Below are positions 44,864 through 50,284 of a stretch of 50,284 bases of DNA, in pieces. The notes beneath the pieces were generated by a model. It saw only the letters and a list, made by a program, of their open reading frames with translations. It ran no database searches and was not told the origin of the DNA. The stretch comes from Pseudomonas sp. CFBP 13711 (GTDB lineage Bacteria; Pseudomonadota; Gammaproteobacteria; Pseudomonadales; Pseudomonadaceae): assembly GCF_014842265.1 (NCBI RefSeq), contig NZ_JACYVI010000021.1, positions 1-50,284 of the forward strand, read 5' to 3'. Both the position numbers and the translations under genes were made by a program. Every line of letters starts with the position of its first letter. The stretch's first letter is position 1.

Positions 44864-45637
44864 ATGGAGCGTTTACATCTGGCCGTAGAAGCGCTAGTGA
44901 GCGCCCGAAGTATTGTCTGCTTTTCGGGAGCAGGCATTTCTGCTGAGAGTGGCATTCCTACCTATAGGGATACGTTGACGGGATTATGGGCTCGCTATGA
45001 TCCGGCGGAGTTGGAGACCGCGAACGCATTTCGCCGCAATCCCAAGCTGGTCTGGGGATGGTACCTGTGGCGCAGGCAACAGGCGGCCAACGCGCTACCC
45101 AACGCAGCCCACTGCGCATTGCAGAGACTCGAATGCCTAGGCTATAACGTGCCTGTCATCACACAAAACATCGATGATCTTCACGAGCGGGCAGGTTCCT
45201 CATGTGTGCATCATCTCCATGGGACCTTGGCCACGCCCAAATGCTTCGCCTGCCATCGGCCGGCAGCAAAGTTTCCAGTCGGAATGGTCATTCCCGCGGA
45301 GGGGATATTGGTTGAGCCCCCCAGGTGTGGGCACTGTGGGGGTAAAGTTCGCCCTGGTGTGGTCTGGTATGGAGAGAACCTCTCCTCGGAGCTATGGAGA
45401 ACCGCGGTGTTGTTGGTCAAAAACTGTGACGTCCTCATATCGGTGGGGACTTCAGGAACCGTCACCCCCGCCGCGAATCTTCTAGAGATTGCGCAACAGG
45501 GCGGGGCAACCGTCATACACATCAACATTGTGGATGTCGGGACGAACGAGCCCCGCGAGATAGTGCTGGTTGGTGAGGCAACCAAGGTCCTCACGCAACT
45601 GGTAACACTGTTACTTCAAAAGGTATGCCCATCATGA
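44864..45637 (+). CDS. NAD-dependent protein deacylase, sirtuin class III (CobB-like)
   Basis: A 257-aa Sir2 protein that removes acyl groups from lysines using NAD. It has GAGISAESGIPTYRD (22-36), QNIDDLHERAG (101-111), the catalytic His119 in HLHG, a zinc site of Cys127, Cys130, Cys155 and Cys158, and GTSGTVTPAA (195-204). Tyr67-x-x-Arg70 is the pair linked to desuccinylase activity in class III sirtuins. Sir2 proteins of anti-phage systems usually lack this zinc module, so a metabolic or regulatory role is more likely, though it sits in island cargo. Divergent from the unknown gene at 44692. Confidence 0.92.
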   Translation: MERLHLAVEALVSARSIVCFSGAGISAESGIPTYRDTLTGLWARYDPAELETANAFRRNPKLVWGWYLWRRQQAANALPNAAHCALQRLECLGYNVPVITQNIDDLHERAGSSCVHHLHGTLATPKCFACHRPAAKFPVGMVIPAEGILVEPPRCGHCGGKVRPGVVWYGENLSSELWRTAVLLVKNCDVLISVGTSGTVTPAANLLEIAQQGGATVIHINIVDVGTNEPREIVLVGEATKVLTQLVTLLLQKVCPS

Positions 45638-45904
45638 CAACGCCCTTGGAAAGAACGCAGCATCTTCGAACCTACTGGGTTCCCCACCAAGCTCGCCCAA
45701 TACATCCTCTGCCAAACTCAGTTCAGCACGAGACAAACGATTGTTTCGCCACCATCCGCGCCCGCTAGACATCTGGCGCGTTGGTCGGCGCGAACTGTGC
45801 ACGCAGAAGGAAACGCAGCTCCATGGCCCGTCGTCATGCAGTTGGTAAAAGGTGGGCGCCGCTCGCGGAGATACCGACAGGGTGGATGATAAGCCTTCAT
45901 ACAC
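45632..45904 (-). CDS. Hypothetical protein, doubtful
   Basis: An open frame of up to 90 codons that ends six bases inside the sirtuin gene. The C-terminal half (RAELSLAEDVLGELGG...) reads like a helical protein; the N-terminal half is poor in structure and a start at 45772 (45 aa) is as likely. I do not recognise a family. Confidence 0.3.
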   Translation of the reverse strand: MYEGLSSTLSVSPRAAPTFYQLHDDGPWSCVSFCVHSSRRPTRQMSSGRGWWRNNRLSRAELSLAEDVLGELGGEPSRFEDAAFFPRALS

Positions 45905-45932
45905 AGCCTTATCCTTTGATAGTCCGGTACCG

Positions 45933-46190
45933 CTAGGGCTTTATATCCGCAGTAAACATAGGGTGATAACCGTCGATGGCCAATTCGCGCCTAGGATCTC
46001 CGGGTTCTGCTCCTTGAATGATGTCATCCATCTTGCCCACGTGTAAGACAAACGACGACTCAGGGTAATGCCGCAGGAGCCGCTTCGCTTCAATACGGTA
46101 CTCCTCAGGGATAACGGGGCATTTTGATAACTCTCGCAAAAACGCTTCTGTTTGGATAACACATCGGGTGCGTTCACTCGGTATAGTCAT
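45933..46190 (-). CDS. BPSL0761-like small protein
   Basis: An 85-aa protein starting MTIPSERTRCVIQTEAFLRE, followed by PEEYRIEAKRLLRHYPE. This pattern (SERTR-x-x-QT-x-x-FL-x-EL ... A-x-x-LLRHYP) is that of the BPSL0761 family of small helical proteins common in Pseudomonas and Burkholderia. Its function is unknown. A GGGGGG stretch just before the start may serve as ribosome-binding site. The C-terminal part after residue 50 is longer than and different from usual members. Confidence 0.7.
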   Translation of the reverse strand: MTIPSERTRCVIQTEAFLRELSKCPVIPEEYRIEAKRLLRHYPESSFVLHVGKMDDIIQGAEPGDPRRELAIDGYHPMFTADIKP

Positions 46191-46723
46191 TAAGCCCCCC
46201 CACTTGTTGATGTTTTATTGCCATCAATAAATGGCCAAGACCACGATTATGACTGAAGGACTGACAAGGTCCAAGTCGTTTAGATACCGCATTCCCTGGG
46301 TTCTTTTGATAGCTCACTCCGCAATTTCAGAAGTCCAACTGGCAACATGGGGAGGCAGCTATGGGTCGATAGCGGCCCCCCAAAGACCTTGGGTTTTGTC
46401 AGATTTCGGTACTAGATGCCGTCAACGTAACGCCTCTTAATTCGTATCGGGAAGGCTTGCCAGCTGATCGAGCAGTTGGGCACCTACAGCGTCGAATCGC
46501 AGACGCGCTTTATCCCAGAAGCCGCATGACAGCTCGTACTCGTACAGTGGCACGATCGGCAGTCGATGGATCTGCCAAAGGTGCCAGAGCAATCCCTGGC
46601 CCACCCCCTGACGCTGATGCACAACCTTGATCTTGTTGATGTACATTCGGATACAACGATGACGGTTCGACGATATTGCTTGCTACCTGGCCGCACTGAT
46701 ACCGCTGTAATTGACCCTTGTTC
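46191..46723. other. Gap without a convincing intact gene
   Basis: Apart from the GNAT-like fragment (46437-46646), I see only short random frames here. The stretch is more AT-rich than the core genes and seems to be a decayed or regulatory spacer before the chemotaxis gene. Confidence 0.5.
46437..46646 (-). pseudogene. Possible remnant of a GNAT acetyltransferase
   Basis: The 69-codon frame contains VVHQRQGVGQGLLWHLW, which resembles the acetyl-CoA-binding Q/RxxGxG/A motif of GNAT enzymes, followed by a plausible C-terminal strand and helix (ELSCGFWDKARLRFDA). The frame is closed by a TAG about 12 codons upstream, so at most the C-terminal half of such an enzyme is present. It may be debris or an unrelated small gene. 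Confidence 0.3.
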
Positions 46724-46750
46724 TAAATTTATGTTTTTCATTGCCGATGG
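46724..46750 (+). promoter_or_regulatory. Sigma-28 (FliA) promoter of the chemoreceptor gene
   Basis: TAAA at 46724-46727, a 15-base spacer, and GCCGATGG at 46743-46750 match the FliA consensus TAAA-N15-GCCGATAA at all but two positions. Transcription should begin about 45 bases before the gene. FliA control is typical of chemoreceptor genes. Confidence 0.75.
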
Positions 46751-46801
46751 CTTCCGTACAGAACGCAGAAAGTTTCTGCGTTTGCCCTTCGGAGTTGCAC
46801 C

Positions 46802-48427
46802 GTGAACCTACGTTCTTTAAATATTGCGCCCCGTGCCGCCTTGTGTTTCGGTTTAATCACGCTGCTGGTCATTGCCCTCGGCGGCTTCGCATACGTGCAG
46901 CTAGGGAAGCTGCGTGGCACCGAGCAGGACATCGAAAAGAACTGGCTGATCAGCGTGCAGACCGCCGACGACATCCAGATCGCCCTGCTCGGCGCGCGCC
47001 TAGAGAGCATCCGTCTTCTGGCGACTTCGAATCCCCAAGAGCAAGCGACCGCCGTGCAGCACCTGGAAGACGCTAAGCGCATGCTCAACGAGCGCACCGA
47101 CTTCTACCGCAATAACCTCATTTCCGACCCAGAAGAAGGGGCCAAATTCGAGGCCGCAGCGGCGCTGATGAAGACCTATCTTGATGGACTGCAACGCGTC
47201 GTCGATCTTGACGCTACCCAGCATGAGCAGGCCGTGACATTCGCCAACACTGAACAACGCGACCGTGCCGCAGCGTACCAGGTCAAACTCAATGAGTTGC
47301 GCCAGCACAATACCGACGGCGCTGCAGCAGCAGGCGTGACCGCCACTGAGGTGTATGCCCACAGCATCACCATCGTCGATAGTGTGGTACTCGCCGCGCT
47401 GGTGCTGACGCTGGTGCTCGCCACCCTGCTGACTCGCAGCATTGTCCAGCCTATGAGCGCCTCGCTGAAAATGGCCGAGGAAATCGCCGACGGCGACCTG
47501 CGTCTTATCCTGGAGGTTAAGGGTAATGACGAATCTGCGCGGTTGATGCGCGCGCTAAACACCATGCAAGGCAACCTGCGAAGCACCATAGAGCAGATCT
47601 CCGATGCTTCCGCACAGCTCAGTTCCGCCGCAGTAGAGATGACTTCCATCACCGAGAGCGCCAGCCTCACCCTGCAGCAGCAGAACAGTGAGATCGAGCA
47701 GGCCGCCACGGCGGTAAACCAGATGAGCGCCGCCGTCGATGAGGTCGCGCTTAACGCTAACTCCACCTCCGAAGCGGCCAAGGACTCCACACGCGCTGCC
47801 GCCACCGGTAACCAGAAAGTCGGCGAAACCCTACATGCCATGCGCAGCCTAACGGACCGCGTGGAAATGACCTCTGAACAGGTGCAGGGCCTCGCTGGTC
47901 AGGCGCAGGACATCAGCAAGGTGCTGAGCGTGATCCGTGCCATTGCAGAACAGACCAACCTGCTGGCCTTGAACGCCGCGATCGAAGCGGCCCGCGCTGG
48001 TGAGCAAGGCCGAGGCTTCGCCGTGGTGGCTGATGAGGTTCGGGCACTGGCTCATCGCACACAAACCTCAACTCTGGAAATCGAACAGATGATTTCAAGT
48101 ATCCAAGCAGGCACGTCACTGGTTGTGGATTCGATGAGCAGCAGCACCATCGAGGCACACAACACGCAGCGCACTGCCGACGAAGCCGGGATGTCACTGA
48201 AAGTCATCGCCGACTCGGTGCAACTGATCAATGACCGCAATCAGCAGATCGCCACTGCCGCGGAAGAGCAGGCTCATGTAGCTCGCGAAGTAGACCGCGC
48301 GCTCGTGAGCATTCGCAACTTGGCGCTGCAGAGCAGCGAAGGCACGCAGCAAACCCTGGCCGCCAGCAATGAGCTTTCGCAGTTAGCGGTGAACTTGAAT
48401 CAGATGGTAGCGCGCTTCAAGACCTGA
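46802..48427 (+). CDS. Methyl-accepting chemotaxis protein
   Basis: A 541-aa inner-membrane chemoreceptor. It has a first membrane helix (about 11-32), a periplasmic four-helix-bundle ligand domain of about 155 residues (4HB_MCP type), a second membrane helix (about 190-211), a HAMP domain (about 212-264) and the long signalling coiled coil with the conserved tip EQTNLLALNAAIEAARAGEQ (about 382-401). There is no NWETF-type C-terminal tether for the adaptation enzymes. The start is GTG with GGAG about 10 bp before it. The ligand cannot be told from the sequence. Whether it is island cargo or flanking chromosome is open. Confidence 0.95.
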   Translation: MNLRSLNIAPRAALCFGLITLLVIALGGFAYVQLGKLRGTEQDIEKNWLISVQTADDIQIALLGARLESIRLLATSNPQEQATAVQHLEDAKRMLNERTDFYRNNLISDPEEGAKFEAAAALMKTYLDGLQRVVDLDATQHEQAVTFANTEQRDRAAAYQVKLNELRQHNTDGAAAAGVTATEVYAHSITIVDSVVLAALVLTLVLATLLTRSIVQPMSASLKMAEEIADGDLRLILEVKGNDESARLMRALNTMQGNLRSTIEQISDASAQLSSAAVEMTSITESASLTLQQQNSEIEQAATAVNQMSAAVDEVALNANSTSEAAKDSTRAAATGNQKVGETLHAMRSLTDRVEMTSEQVQGLAGQAQDISKVLSVIRAIAEQTNLLALNAAIEAARAGEQGRGFAVVADEVRALAHRTQTSTLEIEQMISSIQAGTSLVVDSMSSSTIEAHNTQRTADEAGMSLKVIADSVQLINDRNQQIATAAEEQAHVAREVDRALVSIRNLALQSSEGTQQTLAASNELSQLAVNLNQMVARFKT

Positions 48428-48458
48428 AATTAGCGTTTAATCTAGTATGGAAAATTGA

Positions 48459-48473
48459 CCGATCAACGATCGG
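48459..48473 (+). repeat. Short inverted repeat after the chemoreceptor gene
   Basis: CCGATC, AAC, GATCGG form a perfect 6-bp inverted repeat about 30 bp after the stop codon. No T-tract follows, so it is a weak candidate for transcript-end stabilisation or a regulator site. Confidence 0.35.
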
Positions 48474-48500
48474 AACTTCATTCCTAGAGGCGCTGACAAT

Positions 48501-48776
48501 GTGGTCGCTTTTCGAGTTAGCTCCGATCTTTCGCCAAGGCCAGAGGCTCCAAAGAAACCCAAGTTGACGATCGTCCGGCAGTCGCCGAGCATGAAAGAAT
48601 GTGCGTGCTGGGCTTATAGACAGGGAAGTATCGAATCGCGAAATGCCACGCCTCAATCGGCCTCAAGCATCGTCACAGACGGCTGCGGGTCGAAAGCAGT
48701 GATCCACGGCCGACCGCTATCGATCCAAAGCGTCGCTCAGCCCTTCGGCATCTTGCTGCGTCTTGACTGCGTGTAA
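48501..48776 (+). CDS. Hypothetical protein, doubtful
   Basis: A GTG-started frame of 91 codons (MVAFRVSSDLSPRPEAPKKP). I recognise no family, and the composition is rich in Ser, Pro and Arg. In its favour, its stop lies 18 bp before a very strong terminator, so some transcript does end here. The rest of the 500-bp gap between the chemoreceptor gene and the gene at 48928 holds only that terminator and an inverted repeat. Confidence 0.3.
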   Translation: MVAFRVSSDLSPRPEAPKKPKLTIVRQSPSMKECACWAYRQGSIESRNATPQSASSIVTDGCGSKAVIHGRPLSIQSVAQPFGILLRLDCV

Positions 48777-48794
48777 CGGATGAAAAGTTAAATA

Positions 48795-48831
48795 GGCCCC
48801 CGGACTTTCCCACCGTCCGGGGGCCTTTTTC
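48795..48831 (+). terminator. Strong intrinsic terminator
   Basis: GGCCCCCGGA (48795-48804) and TCCGGGGGCC (48816-48825) form a perfect 10-bp GC-rich stem, followed by TTTTT. The transcript it ends is either the chemoreceptor message or a small gene or RNA between 48428 and 48790. Confidence 0.92.
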
Positions 48832-48863
48832 ATGCCTTTCGGACACCGATTTACGGTAAACGG

Positions 48864-48890
48864 GAAACCGATTTAGGCTAAGTCGGTTTC
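48864..48890 (+). repeat. Inverted repeat upstream of the orphan gene at 48928
   Basis: GAAACCGATTTA and TAAGTCGGTTTC are inverted copies with one mismatch around GGC. A third half-site, ACCGATTTA, lies at 48846-48854, in direct orientation 21 bp upstream of the first. This pattern suggests an operator for a dimeric regulator. Confidence 0.5.
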
Positions 48891-48927
48891 GGGTGCAAGC
48901 CTGCCCCCCATCAGCAAAGGACAAAGG

Positions 48928-49392
48928 ATGAACACAGATCTGTATGAAGTCAGTCTCTCTGGTGACCACCCTGGTTATCAGAGCGTGAGTCTGCGGTGCC
49001 GCCCAGGCTACGATAACCATGTGGTTGTCATGGTTGATGTACAAAAGTTGATTCACTATTCGGATCAGCACGAACACCAAAGCTTTGTCGTCTCACCTGT
49101 AGAGGAATGGGACCAAGATAAACGCCAAGGCATCTTTGAATTTCTGGCACCACCTAGTCCGAAGGAGCGGCACGTCGAAATGCCGATCGTTTCTTTCAAC
49201 GAGGTTAAAGAAGAGTCCGAACAGCCTATCTTGAAAATATTGGGTCGTAGGTCTGAGCGCGTGTCGCGCTGGGTCGGCTACACCAATGGTCGTCATCGCA
49301 CGCGCTATCTTCACTTCGCGGGTGCGCAAGAAATGCCGGTCATGTGTCACAAGGACCAGGTGGCACTTCTTGAGCAATATTGCGGCGTTTAG
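48928..49392 (+). CDS. Protein of unknown function
   Basis: A 154-aa soluble protein beginning MNTDLYEVSLSGDHPGYQSV. It has no signal peptide or membrane segment. Notable segments are HVVVMVDVQKLIHYS (about 31-45) and the basic RRSERVSRWVGYTNGRHRTR (about 106-125), then a short end with MPVMCHKDQVALLEQYCGV. I do not recognise a family; the mix of strands and a basic patch would allow nucleic-acid binding, but that is a guess. It follows AAAGGA at 48917-48922 and a candidate operator. Orphan gene with no operon partner. Confidence 0.6.
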   Translation: MNTDLYEVSLSGDHPGYQSVSLRCRPGYDNHVVVMVDVQKLIHYSDQHEHQSFVVSPVEEWDQDKRQGIFEFLAPPSPKERHVEMPIVSFNEVKEESEQPILKILGRRSERVSRWVGYTNGRHRTRYLHFAGAQEMPVMCHKDQVALLEQYCGV

Positions 49393-49525
49393 CTGCTGCT
49401 TAGCGCATACGTAATCATTTTCCGTGAACACCGCGCCGGGCCTGCCTGTAAGCTATTCAGGAGGCCTGCTGGCTACTCTCTCCAGATTCATCGCGATTCC
49501 CGCGGCATCCTGACAGAGAGCCCGT

Positions 49526-49603
49526 ATGACTCCCCGCCATGCCACTTCGCTACGCCCTGGGCAATTCAAACACCTTATTCGCGTTGCATCCGTCACTGGC
49601 GGT
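49526..49603 (+). pseudogene. Possible N-terminal fragment of a tyrosine recombinase
   Basis: The first 26 codons (MTPRHATSLRPGQFKHLIRV...) resemble the N-terminal start of a family of Pseudomonas site-specific integrases, RHATSL-x-PGQ-x-KHL-x-RV. After about codon 26 the likeness ends, and the frame runs on as random sequence to 49726, overlapping the next gene. It is probably the remnant of another integration event. Confidence 0.4.
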
Positions 49604-49670
49604 CTGGCGACGACTATAACGGGGCGAAAGCGTGGGTCGCTGTTGACCCCGATCAGGACTAGGAAAAGCC

Positions 49671-49922
49671 ATGGGCATTATCAAGATCGAGCAGGACAAC
49701 CCCAAAACCGTGATGCGCATTCGTGACAGGATTTCCGCCGTCAGCGATGCGCCCAGCGATCTTTTGGTGAGTTACTACCATGCTTTGGCCCTAGGCTGGA
49801 TTATGGCCTTGGGCCTAGAAAACGTGATCAGCCCAAGCATGAGAAACACCTTGGAGACCGAGCTGAAACAGACACATCAGGCTAGGCAGACTCAGGTCCA
49901 GCCGATCAGGCCGAGTATCTAG
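49671..49922 (+). CDS. Small protein of unknown function
   Basis: An 83-aa protein, MGIIKIEQDNPKTVMRIRDR, with a moderately hydrophobic middle helix (LLVSYYHALALGWIMALGL, about 31-49) and a polar Gln-rich tail. The hydrophobic stretch is amphipathic rather than clearly membrane-spanning. The ATG follows AGGAAAAGCC. No family is recognised. Confidence 0.5.
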   Translation: MGIIKIEQDNPKTVMRIRDRISAVSDAPSDLLVSYYHALALGWIMALGLENVISPSMRNTLETELKQTHQARQTQVQPIRPSI

Positions 49923-50040
49923 GAAAAGGGTGGCGGCGCAGTAACAGTAGCCTCCCTGTTTTTCTGAATGAATACCTTACGTGGCATGTCTCATGCGCTG
50001 ACGGCTCCATTCCGGCGCCGGCATTGCCAGGACTCCCCAC

Positions 50041-50284
50041 ATGACTTCACCTCTTAACGTCGTCGCGATCATGAAAGCCAAGCCAGGCAAGGAAGCGCAA
50101 CTGAAAAACCTACTGCAATCCGCCCTGCCGCAATTCCAGCACGAGCCTGGGTGCCAGGCCTATGCGCTGTTGACGGATCTCGAAGACCCCACCCGCTTTG
50201 TTTCCTACGAAAGCTGGGACGATGAAGCGGCATTGCAAGCGCACATGAAGGCCCCGACCCTGACAAACGCTATGCCGGTTCTGG
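50041..50284 (+). CDS. Antibiotic biosynthesis monooxygenase-fold protein (partial, cut by window end)
   Basis: The first 81 codons, MTSPLNVVAIMKAKPGKEAQ at the start, then LLQSALPQFQHEPGCQAYAL, SYESWDDEAALQAHMKAP, follow the ABM (YgiN-like) pattern of a small dimeric alpha/beta-barrel enzyme of about 95-100 aa. Such proteins are cofactor-free monooxygenases or quinol monooxygenases; the substrate is unknown. The typical phenylalanine/tryptophan and histidine (here ESW and AHM) are present. The last codons lie beyond the window. Confidence 0.88.
   Translation, partial: MTSPLNVVAIMKAKPGKEAQLKNLLQSALPQFQHEPGCQAYALLTDLEDPTRFVSYESWDDEAALQAHMKAPTLTNAMPVL

Noticed and set aside
45300..45600. Sir2 as part of a known two-gene anti-phage system
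   Set aside because: No Argonaute, HerA or STAND partner is nearby, and the zinc module and Tyr/Arg pair fit the CobB type better.
46231..46440. 69-codon plus-strand frame before the chemoreceptor gene
   Set aside because: No convincing ribosome-binding site, no family, and irregular composition; treated as non-coding.
38514..48575. TTGACGGCGTC at 38514 and TTGACGATCGTC at 48561 as a pair of island end repeats
   Set aside because: Only the two GACG/CGTC halves agree and the spacing differs; the flanks do not match. Chance similarity is more likely.
48417..48656. 79-codon minus-strand frame after the chemoreceptor gene
   Set aside because: It overlaps the doubtful plus-strand frame, shows no motif, and the terminator nearby is oriented for a plus-strand transcript.
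43547..50284. CRISPR array or tandem repeats in the accessory region
   Set aside because: I looked for regularly spaced direct repeats and found none; the only repeats are the two operator copies and short inverted repeats.

Overview
The window is chromosomal DNA of a Pseudomonas (Gammaproteobacteria). The protein sequences, the gene order (5S rRNA end - birA - tRNA-Tyr/Gly/Thr - tRNA-Trp - secE-nusG - rplKAJL-rpoBC - rpsLG-fusA-tuf - S10/spc/alpha operons - bacterioferritin-like gene - uvrA - MFS - ssb) and the all-class TTGACA/TAGAAT-like promoters fit that genus well. The absence of a second tuf between tRNA-Thr and tRNA-Trp, and the kinds of accessory genes seen, suggest (inference) the P. 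syringae or a related plant-associated group rather than P. aeruginosa.

Region 1, about 1-2450: the tail of a 5S rRNA gene with its terminator, birA, a small membrane-anchored protein, and four tRNA genes. Two genes present at this locus in P. aeruginosa are missing: coaX after birA, and tufB between tRNA-Thr and tRNA-Trp. Region 2, 2447-32720: the core gene-expression cluster. It encodes the SecE/SecY translocon parts, NusG, the RNA polymerase alpha, beta and beta' subunits, EF-G, EF-Tu and about thirty ribosomal proteins. It is cut into transcription units by clear hairpin terminators, several of which run straight into the next promoter (tuf/rpsJ, rpsN/rpsH, rpmJ/rpsM). Region 3, 32720-38495: a ferritin-like iron store, convergent uvrA, a YajR-like MFS transporter and ssb.

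Region 4, from about 38500 to the right end: accessory DNA. Immediately after the ssb terminator comes a tightly overlapping four-gene operon of three large tyrosine recombinases (410, 451 and 657 aa) and a small coiled-coil protein (136 aa). This is the layout of the ginABCD module of GInt genomic islands, and is related in plan to TnpA/TnpB/TnpC of Tn554. Behind it lie likely cargo genes: an XRE regulator and an unknown 173-aa protein that share a near-identical 16-bp operator-like repeat upstream of each start, a zinc-containing class III sirtuin, small proteins, a methyl-accepting chemotaxis protein with a good sigma-28 promoter, several orphan genes, a possible integrase remnant, and the start of an antibiotic-biosynthesis-monooxygenase-fold protein cut by the window end. 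I could not locate the right boundary of the island; it may lie outside the window.

The strongest lead for something less described is the recombinase quartet together with the XRE / unknown protein / sirtuin module and its duplicated operator.
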